A stretch of DNA of 64,000 bases from an uncultured Alistipes sp. Its GTDB lineage: Bacteria > Bacteroidota > Bacteroidia > Bacteroidales > UBA932. Shown one piece after another: positions 1 through 9,363 of this stretch (its first letter is position 1; each line of letters starts with the position of its first letter). Position numbers and translations under genes: made by a program. The stretch spans positions 7,641-71,640 of the forward strand of contig UQUJ01000004.1 in the NCBI GenBank assembly GCA_900544195.1. Direction: 5' to 3'. The notes under the pieces were generated by a model, which did no database searches, was not told the origin of the DNA, and worked only from the letters and a program-made list of their open reading frames with translations.

Positions 1-1
1 T

Positions 2-2362
2 ATGGGAATATCCAAGGAAGACCTTACCCGTGAGGAGTTTATGAAATATGCGTGGGAGTGGAAGGAGGAACACGGAGGGATCATTCTCAACCAGCTCCGC
101 AAGTTGGGAGCATCCTGCGACTGGGATCGCACAAGGTTCACTATGGAGCCAGAGCTCTCCGACGCCGTGATCGCCACATTCTGCTATTTCTACAAGAAAG
201 GAATGATATATAGAGGAGTGCGTATGGTCAACTGGGATCCGGTCGCGCTGACAGCCATCAGTGACGACGAGGTCATCCATAGGGACACCAAGAGCCATTT
301 CTATCACCTTAAATATTACATCTCCGATGGTAACGGCAATCCTACGGACAAGTATCTTGTGATTGCCACAACCCGTCCGGAGACGATCATGGCCGATGCC
401 GCCATCTGTGTCAATCCGGCCGATGAGAGACATCATTGGCTGAAAGGCAAGAAAGTACTCATCCCGTTGATCAACAGGGAGATTCCAGTGATTGAGGACA
501 GCTATGTCGAGATGGATTTCGGAACCGGATGTCTTAAGGTCACCCCGGCACACGACGCTCACGACTATGAGATAGGGCTCCGTCACAATCTTCCTGTCAT
601 GGACATCATAGATGATCACGGCCGCCTGAACGAGAAGGCCCGGATTCTGGTCGGAGAGGATCGTTTTGACGCCAGAAAGAAGATTGTCAAGATGTTGGAG
701 GAATCCGGCAATCTTGTCAAGGTGGAGGAATACACCTCTCCTGTCGGGTATTCAGAAAGAACCAACGCCGTCATCGAGCCGAAGCTCTCGGCGCAGTGGT
801 TCCTCAAGATGGAAGACCTTGCCGCAAAGGCTCTTGAGAGTGTCGAGTCTGGCAAGATCAAGCTGATCCCGGACAAGTACCGCAACACTTACCGTCACTG
901 GATGGAGAACGCCCACGACTGGTGCATCTCCCGTCAACTTTGGTGGGGACAGAGGATTCCTGCTTACTATCTTCCTGACGGGCAGATAGTAGTCGAGGAG
1001 ACTCCGGAGAAGGCTCTTGCGGCGGCCCGGAAGATCAATCCGGCGCTGACCGCCGCCGATCTCAAGCAGGACGATGATGTGCTCGACACTTGGTTCTCCA
1101 GCTGGCTCTGGCCGATCTCGGTTTTCGACCCGCGGAAGCCAGGCCATCCAGGCCATCAGCCAAACAAGGATCTTGCTTACTATTATCCTACAAATGACTT
1201 GGTTACAGGTCCGGACATCATCTTCTTCTGGGTCGCCAGAATGATCATGGCCGGTGACGAGTTCATGAACGACATTCCGTTCAGCAACGTTTACTTCACA
1301 GGAATCGTCCGCGACAAACTCGGCAGGAAGATGTCAAAGACTCTTGGCAACTCTCCTGACCCGCTTGACCTTATTGCCAAGTACGGTGCGGATGCCGTGA
1401 GGATCGGCATGCTTCTCTGCTCGTCAGCCGGCAACGACATATTCTATGATGAGTCGCAGGTTGAGCAGGGCAGGAATTTCTGCAACAAGATCTGGAACTC
1501 TTTCCGTCTTGTTCAAGGCTGGACAGTTGACGAAAAACTTCAGCAGAGTGATGTCAATCGGTTGGCAGTAATATGGTTCGAAAATAAATTGAACCAAACG
1601 ATCCAGATCGTCGAGGACCATTATTCCAAGTTCAGGATCTCCGATGCACTGATGAGCATCTACAAACTCTTCTGGGATGAGTATTGCGCCTGGTACCTTG
1701 AGGCTGTAAAGCCTGCTTACGGTGAGAGCATCGACAAGGCGACGTATGGCGCCACGATAATATTCTTTGAGAAACTGTTGAAGATGATCCATCCTGTGAT
1801 GCCGTTCATCACGGAGGAACTCTGGCAGTCCATGGCTGAGCGCAAGGAAGGGGAGACCATCATGTATCAGCCTACTCCCAAGGCAGGATCTGTAGATGAA
1901 AGAATCATCGAGGAATTCGGTATAGCCCAGGAGGCTGTGAACGGGATCCGTGGAATCCGTCAGCAGAAGAACATCTCTCCTAAGGAAGCTTTGGCCTTGA
2001 AGGTGAAGGGCGATTTTCCTATGAATATGCTTCCTGTGGTCACCAAGCTTGCCAACATCTCGTCGGTAGAGAGCGTGGCTGATTTCGGAGACGCTGCAGG
2101 AGTCTCTCTGCTTGTCCGCACGGTTGAGCTCTTTGTTCCGCTTGAGGGGCTTGTGGATGTAGAGGAAGAGATCAAAAAGATCGAGACTGAGCTTGAGCAC
2201 CAGCGCGGATTCCTTGATTCCGTCAGGAAAAAACTGTCCAATGAGAGTTTTGTGGCTCATGCTCCTGAGAAAGTCGTGGCGCTTGAGCGCAAAAAGGAGG
2301 CTGACGCACTTTCAAAGATTGAAAGTTACGAAAAGACTCTTGCTGCATTGAAAAACAAATGA
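2..2362 (+). CDS. valS: Valine--tRNA ligase, 5' end missing
   Basis: Charges tRNA-Val in the cytoplasm and edits mischarged threonine. The reading frame is open to the left edge and the first visible residues align with the interior of ValS (FMKYAWEWKEEHGG, CDWDRTRFTM), so roughly 100 N-terminal residues, including the HIGH motif, lie outside the window. The editing domain (TTRPETIMAD, GTGCLKVTPAHD), the class I signature GRKMSKTLGNSPDPLDL near visible residue 440, the anticodon-binding domain and a C-terminal coiled-coil arm (residues about 715-786) are all present. The codon given as the start is only the first ATG in the window, not the gene start. Identification is secure. Confidence 0.97.
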   Translation: MGISKEDLTREEFMKYAWEWKEEHGGIILNQLRKLGASCDWDRTRFTMEPELSDAVIATFCYFYKKGMIYRGVRMVNWDPVALTAISDDEVIHRDTKSHFYHLKYYISDGNGNPTDKYLVIATTRPETIMADAAICVNPADERHHWLKGKKVLIPLINREIPVIEDSYVEMDFGTGCLKVTPAHDAHDYEIGLRHNLPVMDIIDDHGRLNEKARILVGEDRFDARKKIVKMLEESGNLVKVEEYTSPVGYSERTNAVIEPKLSAQWFLKMEDLAAKALESVESGKIKLIPDKYRNTYRHWMENAHDWCISRQLWWGQRIPAYYLPDGQIVVEETPEKALAAARKINPALTAADLKQDDDVLDTWFSSWLWPISVFDPRKPGHPGHQPNKDLAYYYPTNDLVTGPDIIFFWVARMIMAGDEFMNDIPFSNVYFTGIVRDKLGRKMSKTLGNSPDPLDLIAKYGADAVRIGMLLCSSAGNDIFYDESQVEQGRNFCNKIWNSFRLVQGWTVDEKLQQSDVNRLAVIWFENKLNQTIQIVEDHYSKFRISDALMSIYKLFWDEYCAWYLEAVKPAYGESIDKATYGATIIFFEKLLKMIHPVMPFITEELWQSMAERKEGETIMYQPTPKAGSVDERIIEEFGIAQEAVNGIRGIRQQKNISPKEALALKVKGDFPMNMLPVVTKLANISSVESVADFGDAAGVSLLVRTVELFVPLEGLVDVEEEIKKIETELEHQRGFLDSVRKKLSNESFVAHAPEKVVALERKKEADALSKIESYEKTLAALKNK

Positions 2363-2398
2363 TAAAACAGAATTGTTTTAGATATAAACATTTTTGTT

Positions 2399-2812
2399 AT
2401 GGTATATTCTGAGACATCTTTCCCTGTCAGGTACTACGAGACAGACCAGATGGGCATCGTCCATCACTCGAATTACATCCGTTACTTCGAGTGTGCGAGG
2501 AACAGCCTGATGGTTGACTGTGGTTACCCTATAGAGAAATGTGAAGAGGACGGTGTGACCATCCCGATTGTCACGGTTGAGTGCCGTTACAGGTTCCCTG
2601 CCAGAATGGGTGATGTCGTCCGCGCTGTTGCGATGATCGACGAGGTCCCGATGGCGAAGCTTTACGTAAGGCAGGCCGTCTATAATCAGGACGGTGTGCT
2701 ATGCGTGGAGGGCAAGGTCTCCCTCGGCTTCCTGAACAAGGAGACCGGACACCCTGTCCGCTGCCCTGAAAAACTGGTCAAGGCGATCGAGGCTCACATC
2801 AACGATAAATAG
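2399..2812 (+). CDS. Acyl-CoA thioesterase, YbgC/FadM-type hotdog fold
   Basis: A 137-residue single-domain hotdog protein. The N-terminal stretch YYETDQMGIVHHSNYIRYFE, with Asp16 in the D-x-M-G-x-V/H pattern, is the catalytic signature of the 4-hydroxybenzoyl-CoA thioesterase/YbgC family, which hydrolyses acyl-CoA thioesters. The length is normal for the family. It follows valS after 36 bases and lies 24 bases before tatA, so it may be co-transcribed with them. The physiological substrate cannot be read from the sequence. In other bacteria ybgC sits with envelope genes, which fits loosely with the Tat genes downstream. Confidence 0.88.
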   Translation: MVYSETSFPVRYYETDQMGIVHHSNYIRYFECARNSLMVDCGYPIEKCEEDGVTIPIVTVECRYRFPARMGDVVRAVAMIDEVPMAKLYVRQAVYNQDGVLCVEGKVSLGFLNKETGHPVRCPEKLVKAIEAHINDK

Positions 2813-2836
2813 TTTGTCAAAACACAATAATTATTA

Positions 2837-3082
2837 ATGAATATGTTTTTTATAGTTCCTTTGGGCGTTGTAGGTCCTTGGCAGGTGGTGATCATCGCCC
2901 TTGTCATCATTCTCCTTTTCGGTGGAAAGAAGATTCCTGAGCTCATGAAAGGTCTTGGCAAAGGTGTCAAGAGCTTCAAGGACGGCATGAACGAGGTTGA
3001 GAGCCAGATCAGTGACATCGACAAGGATCTCAACTCCACAGCCAAGACTCCGGACAAAATCGAGAAGATCGAGAAGAAATAA
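2837..3082 (+). CDS. tatA: Twin-arginine translocase subunit TatA
   Basis: Pore-forming subunit of the Tat system, which exports folded proteins across the inner membrane. It has 81 residues: one N-terminal membrane helix (about residues 14-30), the hinge FGGKKIPELMKGLGKGVKSF that gives the amphipathic helix, then a short charged tail. The stop overlaps the tatC start by one base (TAATG), so the two are translationally coupled. No separate tatB is nearby, so this TatA/E-type protein probably serves both roles, as is usual in Bacteroidetes. Confidence 0.95.
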   Translation: MNMFFIVPLGVVGPWQVVIIALVIILLFGGKKIPELMKGLGKGVKSFKDGMNEVESQISDIDKDLNSTAKTPDKIEKIEKK

Positions 3083-3861
3083 TGGCGGCTGGAGAAGCTG
3101 AGATGTCCTTCTGGGACCATCTGGAGGTGCTGAGGGGAACCTTGTTCCGCTCAGTGCTTGTCATTACGCTTGTCAGTGTCGTGGTATTTTGCTTCAAGTC
3201 GCTGGTCTTTGACGACATCATCCTGGCTCCGGCGCGAAGCGATTTCTTCATCTATAAGTGGTTGAGAATGGAGGATATGCAGATGTCGTTGGTGAATCTG
3301 GACATATCCGCACAGTTTTTCGTTCATCTTCAGGTGGCTTTCGAGTTAGGATTCATCCTGTCATTCCCATACGTCTGTTTCGAGATCTGGAAATTCATAG
3401 CGCCGGCACTCTATAGAAATGAGAAGAGGGCGGTCAGAGGGTCTTTTCTGGCGGCGTCGTTCCTTTTCTATCTTGGTCTGGTGATCGGTTACTATCTGAT
3501 CGTGCCGATCTCGCTGAACTTTTTCATGGGGTACAAGATCAGCGATGAAGTGACGAACACGATCTCGCTGACTTCGTACATCTCGATGTTTACTTCAACT
3601 GTTCTGGCGTTCGGCATTGTGTTTGAGTTTCCTATCGTTGTCGTTATCTTGTCTAAACTCGGGATTGTCACCAGAAACACACTGATTAAATATCGCAGGC
3701 ATGCGATAGTGGTCATACTATGCATCGCTGCCATCATAACACCTGCGGATCCGATGTCGATGCTGATCGCGGCAGCCCCGCTGCTGATTCTCTACGAAGT
3801 CTGTGTGATGTGTTGCAAACCGGCGCCACCGGAGGAAGAACTAATCAAGGAGGAAACGTAG
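3082..3861 (+). CDS. tatC: Twin-arginine translocase subunit TatC
   Basis: Signal-peptide receptor of the Tat system. It is a 259-residue integral membrane protein with six predicted helices and the conserved cytosolic N-terminus MSFWDHLEVLRGTLFRS; the family consensus is F-x-x-H-L-x-E-L-R. Later helices include FELGFILSFPYVCFEIWKFI and the region around ITPADPMSM typical of TatC. It overlaps tatA by one base and is one base from the following ABC-F gene, so transcription through all three is likely. Confidence 0.95.
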   Translation: MAAGEAEMSFWDHLEVLRGTLFRSVLVITLVSVVVFCFKSLVFDDIILAPARSDFFIYKWLRMEDMQMSLVNLDISAQFFVHLQVAFELGFILSFPYVCFEIWKFIAPALYRNEKRAVRGSFLAASFLFYLGLVIGYYLIVPISLNFFMGYKISDEVTNTISLTSYISMFTSTVLAFGIVFEFPIVVVILSKLGIVTRNTLIKYRRHAIVVILCIAAIITPADPMSMLIAAAPLLILYEVCVMCCKPAPPEEELIKEET

Positions 3862-3862
3862 A

Positions 3863-5818
3863 ATGATTTCCATAAACGGATTGACTGTGGCCTACGGAGG
3901 CTACACACTTTTGGACAACATCGATTTCCACATCAGTGAGAAGGACAAGATAGGTCTTGTCGGCAAAAACGGAGCGGGGAAGTCCACGATCATGAAACTG
4001 ATCTGCGGGCTTCAGAGTCCGACTTCCGGAAGCATAGACAAACCGAACGATCTTCGCATAGGCTACCTTCCTCAGATCATGGAGCATCACAAGGGAAGAA
4101 CCGTGATGGAGGAGACATTGACGGCTTTCGACCACATCACCGAGATCCAGACCGAACTTGACAGCGTCAATGCCCGGCTTGCCGAGAGAACTGACTATGA
4201 GTCTGATGAATATCTCTCCCTGATCAACCGGCTGAATGACTTGACGGATGCTATGGCCATGAGCCAGTCCGAGCCTCCGGAGGTGTTGGCGCAGAAGACT
4301 CTTCTCGGTTTGGGATTCAAGGATGAGGATTTCGGCAGGAAGACCGAGACTTTCAGCCAGGGCTGGAACATGCGTATCGAACTGGCGAAGATTCTGTTGT
4401 CCGAGCCGGATGTCCTGCTTCTTGACGAGCCGACCAATCATCTTGACATCGAGTCTATAGAATGGTTGGAGGATTATCTTAAGAGCCATCGCGGGTCTTT
4501 GCTTCTTGTCTCGCACGACAGGAGGTTCCTCGACACCGTGACAAACCGCACGGTCGAGATCATGCTCGGGCATATTCATGACTACAAGGTTCCGTACAGC
4601 AAGTACGTCGAGTTGCGCAAGGAAAGGCTCGCGCAGCAGATGGCGGCCTATGAGAACCAGCAGAAGATGATAGAGAAGACGGAGGACTTCATCAACCGTT
4701 TCCGCTACAAGCCGACGAAATCAAATCAGGTACAGTCCCGCATCAAGCAGCTTGAAAAGCTTGACAGAGTGGAGATTGACGAGACTGACAACGTCACCCT
4801 GACGGTAAAATTTCCGCCAGCTCCGCGTTCAGGAGACATTGTTTTCAAGGGCAAGGATCTGACGGTCGGCTACCCGGAGAAAGTTGTGTTCAGGAACGCT
4901 GAGATTGAGGTCAGAAGGGGAGAGAAGGTCGCTTTGATCGGACGCAACGGTGAGGGAAAAACCACACTCATGCGTGTGATAATGGGGGAGTTACAGCCTA
5001 TCTGCGGTGAGGCCAAGACTGGCTACAATGTCTCCATCGGGTATTACGCGCAGAATCAGGAGGACATTCTTGACCGCAACCTTACAGTCTGGGAAACCCT
5101 GGACAACATCGCTGTCGGAGATGTCCGGAACAAACTGCGTGACATTCTGGCGCAGTTTCTTTTCCGTGGCGAGGACATTGACAAGAAGGTCAGCGTCCTG
5201 TCAGGCGGTGAGCGCGCGCGTCTCGGGATGGCGAAGTTCATGCTCCAGCCTTACAACGTCCTTGCGTTGGACGAGCCTACGAACCACATGGACATCAAGT
5301 CCAAAGATATTCTCAAGCAGGCCTTGAAGGCTTATGACGGCACATTGATTGTTGTTTCCCATGACCGTGATTTCCTTGAGGGATTGGTTGACAAGATGTA
5401 CGAGTTCCGCGACGGAAAGGTCAAGGAGCATCTTGGAAGTGTCCACGAGTTCCTGGAAGAGAGGAAGATAGAAAACTTGCAGGAGTTGGAGAGGCGCTTC
5501 TCTCCAAGTTCGGTGAACTCATCCGCGCAAGTCACGAAAGGAGATGCTCTCGATGTAAGGAAGGAGCAGGCCCAGAAGGAATTCGAACAAAGACGGAGTG
5601 ATTCCAAGGAAATCCGCAGGATACGGCACAGGGTCGAATTCCTTGAGTCAGAAATCGGCAAGGTCGAGGCGAGGATGAAGGACATCGAGAAGATTCTCTC
5701 CAATCCCGGGCCTGGTGATGACATAATGGAGCTCACCAGAACCTACCTTGAGGACAAACGCGAGCTTGACCACAAGACAGCGGAGTGGGAATCCTTGATG
5801 GAAAAAATTGATGAATAG
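3863..5818 (+). CDS. ABC-F family ATPase, Uup/YheS-like
   Basis: A soluble protein of 651 residues with two fused ABC domains and no membrane segment, as in the ABC-F proteins that act on ribosomes. The first domain has Walker A GKNGAGKST (residues 34-42) and Walker B LLLDEPTNHLD. The second has GRNGEGKTT, the signature LSGGERARLGMAKFM and Walker B LALDEPTNHMD. The first signature is the weaker FSQGWNMR, which is normal for the family. Between the domains lies the inter-domain linker (AAYENQQKMIEKTEDFINRF), and the C-terminus is a coiled coil (about residues 560-651), as in Uup. I cannot tell translation factor from antibiotic resistance type; the core location favours a housekeeping role. 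Confidence 0.9.
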   Translation: MISINGLTVAYGGYTLLDNIDFHISEKDKIGLVGKNGAGKSTIMKLICGLQSPTSGSIDKPNDLRIGYLPQIMEHHKGRTVMEETLTAFDHITEIQTELDSVNARLAERTDYESDEYLSLINRLNDLTDAMAMSQSEPPEVLAQKTLLGLGFKDEDFGRKTETFSQGWNMRIELAKILLSEPDVLLLDEPTNHLDIESIEWLEDYLKSHRGSLLLVSHDRRFLDTVTNRTVEIMLGHIHDYKVPYSKYVELRKERLAQQMAAYENQQKMIEKTEDFINRFRYKPTKSNQVQSRIKQLEKLDRVEIDETDNVTLTVKFPPAPRSGDIVFKGKDLTVGYPEKVVFRNAEIEVRRGEKVALIGRNGEGKTTLMRVIMGELQPICGEAKTGYNVSIGYYAQNQEDILDRNLTVWETLDNIAVGDVRNKLRDILAQFLFRGEDIDKKVSVLSGGERARLGMAKFMLQPYNVLALDEPTNHMDIKSKDILKQALKAYDGTLIVVSHDRDFLEGLVDKMYEFRDGKVKEHLGSVHEFLEERKIENLQELERRFSPSSVNSSAQVTKGDALDVRKEQAQKEFEQRRSDSKEIRRIRHRVEFLESEIGKVEARMKDIEKILSNPGPGDDIMELTRTYLEDKRELDHKTAEWESLMEKIDE

Positions 5819-5840
5819 GAAAATTTAATTTATAAAGGTT

Positions 5841-6746
5841 ATGAATATCAAATCTTTATTTACGGCTATCTTTACCGTTACTTCAGTGCCTGTGCTTTCA
5901 ATGGCGCAGACAAGAATCATTGAACACGAATTTTCAGAGTTCGATGCCATCTCTGTGTCGGATGGTTTCAAGGTAACTATGGTTGAAAAGGATGGTTACG
6001 ATGCAAAATTCAAGGTCAGCGATGCCCTTGAGAGCTATATCCAATGCTATGTGAAAGCCGGCACACTTTACATCGGGCTTGATGGCAAGTCAATTCCTAA
6101 GGAAGTCAAGAAATCTTTCAAAGGTAAGAATTCGGATGGTCCTGTACTTGAAGCCACGGTTTATGTCTCGTCGCTAAACTCAATCACATTGAGTGACGAC
6201 TGTACATTTTCATCGAACAACAGTCTGAACTCCGGCAATTTTAAAATGGATCTATCCGGCAATTCCAGCATCGCTAATCTCAACGTCAATGCGGAGTCAG
6301 CGGTGATTTCCGTTAACAAAAAGGCCAAGTTGTCCTCTTTAAATGTCAAGGCTGCTGACAATATAACTGTCAATGCGGACGGAAGTGCTACGGTTGTTCT
6401 GGAGTATTCAACGAAAACTTTGAACATCAACAACTCTGGCTCAGCTGACCTTGCCGTCAACGGCCAATGCGAAACAGTTGCTGTCTGCACTGCCAACAGT
6501 GCCAGGCTCTCCCTTTCAGGAAAGGCCGATTCTTTGAATGTCACGGGTAAAGGTGGCTCTTCCAAGATCGATGCGGTCACGATGTCTGTGGATGATGTGA
6601 CCGTGTCATTGGATGGTGCGGATCTTACCGTAACTCCTGGCAAAAATCTTTCGCTCGACCTCGGCAAAGGCGCAAGTGTCTGCTACTCAGGAGATCCTGT
6701 GATCAAGATCGTGAAGATCCAGAATGCGACAGTAACCCGTAAGTAA
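5841..6746 (+). CDS. DUF2807/GIN-domain secreted protein
   Basis: A 301-residue protein with an N-terminal signal peptide (MNIKSLFTAIFTVTSVPVLSMAQ, cleaved after AQ) followed by a repetitive, Ser/Asn/Val-rich beta-helix-like region. The opening EFSEFDAISVSDGFKVTMVEKDGYDAKFKVSDALESYI is the typical start of the DUF2807 (GIN, putative autotransporter adhesin head) family, common in Bacteroidetes. Such proteins are exported, but their function is not established. It lies two bases before the dipeptidase gene and 22 bases after the ABC-F gene. No C-terminal sorting domain is visible. Confidence 0.8.
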   Translation: MNIKSLFTAIFTVTSVPVLSMAQTRIIEHEFSEFDAISVSDGFKVTMVEKDGYDAKFKVSDALESYIQCYVKAGTLYIGLDGKSIPKEVKKSFKGKNSDGPVLEATVYVSSLNSITLSDDCTFSSNNSLNSGNFKMDLSGNSSIANLNVNAESAVISVNKKAKLSSLNVKAADNITVNADGSATVVLEYSTKTLNINNSGSADLAVNGQCETVAVCTANSARLSLSGKADSLNVTGKGGSSKIDAVTMSVDDVTVSLDGADLTVTPGKNLSLDLGKGASVCYSGDPVIKIVKIQNATVTRK

Positions 6747-6748
6747 TC

Positions 6749-7831
6749 ATGTTCGTCCTGGATTCTCATTGCGACACCCCGACAATGATGATGCGGGGAC
6801 GCGACATCGGAATTGACAATGAAAGGGGGCATGTCGATCTGCCGAAGCTTAAGGCCGGCGGGGTCGATGCCTCTTTCTTCGCTTTATACACATCCGCCGA
6901 CCTACAGCCAGACGCGGCCACACGCTACGCTTTGGAAATGATCGGCCGGATCTACGATGCCGTTGAAGCCAATTCCGGGATCGCCTCACTTGCATTCTCG
7001 CCGGATGACGCTTTGAGGAATAAGGCTAAAGGACTCATTTCCATATTTATAGGTATGGAGAACGGGGCTCCGGTCCAGAAATCCCTTTCACTCCTACGTG
7101 TTTTTCATCGCCTTGGGGTTCGTTACATCACCTTGACGCACAATGCTGACAATGAGATCGCTGATTCCGCAGCCCAGGGAAAGCGTTGGCATGGGCTCAG
7201 TCCGTTCGGCAGGGAAGTGGTGGCGGAAATGAACCGCCTGGGAATGATCATCGATGTCGCGCACGCCTCAGATGAGACTTTCTACGACACTCTTGAATAT
7301 TCCCGTGCTCCGATTGTTTCCACACATTCCTGCTGTCGTGCCTTGGCTCACCACAGAAGGAATATGTCCGACGGGATGCTGCGCGCTCTCGCGGACAAAG
7401 GTGGCGTGATTCAAATCAATTTTTATCCGGTGTTCCTTTCAGATGCTTTCGCTAAGACTCTGGCTGATTCCGGTCTGGAGTCGAAAAGTTGGACTGAACA
7501 GGATTGGATCAGCGATCCTTTGAATCCTGACAAGGCAGCCGCTTGGAATGCTGTGCAGGATGAGATGGCAGCTTTGCCTCGACCTTCCTATAAGGATGTC
7601 GTGGATCACATTGATCATGCCGTGGAAGTGGCCGGGATAGACAGCGTCGGCATCGGGACAGACTTCGATGGAATCGAGGTGACTCCTGTTGGACTTGAGA
7701 ACGTCTCAAAAATCAGAGTTATATTTGACGAGATGTCCCGCCGTGGATATTCCGATGACCAGATTGAGAAGGTTGCCGGCAAGAATTTCCTTCGGGTGTT
7801 CAATGACGTGACCTCTTTGGCTGCCAAATAG
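6749..7831 (+). CDS. Membrane dipeptidase-family metallopeptidase (M19)
   Basis: A 360-residue zinc dipeptidase of the renal dipeptidase family, which hydrolyses dipeptides, including D-residue-containing ones in bacteria. The zinc ligands are visible: H-x-D in DSHCDTP at residues 7-9, the bridging Glu in IGMENG near residue 104, and His in DVAHASD and THSCCRAL near residue 192. GIGTDFDG near the C-terminus completes the barrel. There is no signal peptide, so it is probably cytoplasmic. It follows the DUF2807 gene by two bases and ends a run of co-directional genes. Confidence 0.9.
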   Translation: MFVLDSHCDTPTMMMRGRDIGIDNERGHVDLPKLKAGGVDASFFALYTSADLQPDAATRYALEMIGRIYDAVEANSGIASLAFSPDDALRNKAKGLISIFIGMENGAPVQKSLSLLRVFHRLGVRYITLTHNADNEIADSAAQGKRWHGLSPFGREVVAEMNRLGMIIDVAHASDETFYDTLEYSRAPIVSTHSCCRALAHHRRNMSDGMLRALADKGGVIQINFYPVFLSDAFAKTLADSGLESKSWTEQDWISDPLNPDKAAAWNAVQDEMAALPRPSYKDVVDHIDHAVEVAGIDSVGIGTDFDGIEVTPVGLENVSKIRVIFDEMSRRGYSDDQIEKVAGKNFLRVFNDVTSLAAK

Positions 7832-8078
7832 CCCCAATAGTGCCATTAATCGTGATAACAAAAATGTTTGCACAATAAACAAATTTGTTACCTCGATTTG
7901 TTTTCAACTAGTTAGCGTTAAGTAACATTCAAAAAATAACCTGCATCATCTTAAGGAATCTTTTCGGTCTAGATCTCTTTTCTCATCAGTCATGTGCCAC
8001 CGGCACACTCCTTCTTCAAAAAAAGATCTATCCTCGAAAATCTTCTCTTAATCTGAAGCAACTTATTTTTTCATGTTC
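7832..8078. other. Convergent gap with a long imperfect hairpin
   Basis: A non-coding stretch between the dipeptidase and cinA stop codons. It contains a 12-base-pair stem with one mismatch (7970-7981 with 8019-8030, around AGATCT) enclosing a second perfect 6-bp hairpin (TGTGCC-acc-GGCACA, 7993-8007). It also holds TAACAAA/TTTGTTA arms near 7857-7893 and the motif AAACATTTTTGTTAT on the minus strand (7855-7869). The A/T runs inside the large stem make a bidirectional terminator plausible. Confidence 0.5.
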
Positions 8079-9353
8079 CTAAAAATTAGTTGCGTCATTA
8101 ATTATAAAAAGTCGGAGTTCGTCGAGTGCGGCCGCCGCGAACCGCTCAATATTCCTTTTCCTGTCATTCTTATAGACTTTCCTGACGGTTTTTGTGCCGT
8201 TCGGACCTGCGATTCCGATCCAAACTGTGCCCACAGGGTTGCGCTCATCGCCTCCGGGACCAGCCAGTCCTGTGGTCGAGACCGCATACGTGCTTCCGGT
8301 CAAATTTCTGACTCCTTCGGCCATGGCGGCGGCCACTTCTGAGCTTACGACTCCATATTCATTGATTGTTGTCTCTGGCACACCAAGAACTTTCTCTTTG
8401 ACAGGGATGGCGTATGAGGTGACGGAGCCAAGATAGTACTCTGATGATCCTGGCACAGATGTGATCAGTGATGAGATCTTGCCACCAGTGCAGGATTCCG
8501 CCGCGCTGAGGGTCATGCCAGTTCCACGGAACAAGGCTCCTACGGCATTCTCCAATGTGTCATCCTTATAGGAGTATATCTTGTTCCCGAGAATTGGCTT
8601 CAGGCGCGCGAATTCCTCGTCGATGCGCCTTTCCTCTTCCTCCCTGGAGCCTCCGTAGATGGAAAGTCTGAGGCGCACCCCAGTCAAAGGGTTCGGGAGA
8701 TAGGCAAGGTGCATGTCCTCCGGCAGACTGTCCTCCCAAGACTCAATCTCCTTGGAGAGGGCAGATTCAGCCAAGCCAAAGACCATCACACACTTATGGA
8801 ATATGTCAGTGAGGCTCTCATGAGCCTTGATGTCTTTGATCACATCCGGTATCGCTCCAATCGCCTCGAACGGTACACCTGGCATGGCATAGAGAGTGGC
8901 CTCGTGGCCAAATCTTTCGACAGGGAAGCGGAACACCATGATCGGCGCCGTGCCCATATGATTGACAATCACTTCGCATGTGTCCGGGACAAGAGCCTGG
9001 GCCTTGTTGATGTCCAGAACGTCGAGTCCTCTGGCATGGAGGATCTCATGTACCATTTTGAGCTGTCCATCGTTGACCACATAGCTTTCGCTTCCGGAAA
9101 TCTCCGCCAAGGCAGCCTTCGTGATGTCGTCCTTGGTCGGGCCAAGGCCTCCGGTCGTGATGACTATCTCATTGCTTGTGAGCTCTTTCGTCAAAGTGTT
9201 GATGATTTCGTCATGGTCATCTCCGAACGATACCATTCTGGTGACCTTCACTCCGATGTCCTCCAGAGCACGTGATATTTGTGATGAGTTTGTGTCCACT
9301 ATCTGTCCGATCAGAATCTCGTCGCCGATAGTGCAGATCGATGCGTTTGTCAT
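8079..9353 (-). CDS. cinA: CinA: competence/damage-inducible protein, NMN amidohydrolase
   Basis: A 424-residue two-domain protein. Residues 1-250 form the MoaB/COG1058 domain (ASICTIGDEILIGQIVDTNSSQI, GGLGPTKDD), associated with ADP-ribose pyrophosphatase activity. Residues about 265-420 form the PncC amidase domain (AAESCTGGKISS, SEYYLGSVTSYA, STTGLAGPGG), which deamidates nicotinamide mononucleotide in NAD recycling. Its start ATG lies 10 bases downstream of the pyrD stop, so pyrD-cinA are probably one transcript. Full length and intact. Confidence 0.93.
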   Translation of the reverse strand: MTNASICTIGDEILIGQIVDTNSSQISRALEDIGVKVTRMVSFGDDHDEIINTLTKELTSNEIVITTGGLGPTKDDITKAALAEISGSESYVVNDGQLKMVHEILHARGLDVLDINKAQALVPDTCEVIVNHMGTAPIMVFRFPVERFGHEATLYAMPGVPFEAIGAIPDVIKDIKAHESLTDIFHKCVMVFGLAESALSKEIESWEDSLPEDMHLAYLPNPLTGVRLRLSIYGGSREEEERRIDEEFARLKPILGNKIYSYKDDTLENAVGALFRGTGMTLSAAESCTGGKISSLITSVPGSSEYYLGSVTSYAIPVKEKVLGVPETTINEYGVVSSEVAAAMAEGVRNLTGSTYAVSTTGLAGPGGDERNPVGTVWIGIAGPNGTKTVRKVYKNDRKRNIERFAAAALDELRLFIINDATNF

Positions 9354-9363
9354 AATTTTCGAA

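Noticed and set aside
8709..9275. 188-codon ORF opposite cinA
   Set aside because: A shadow of cinA with no domain of its own.
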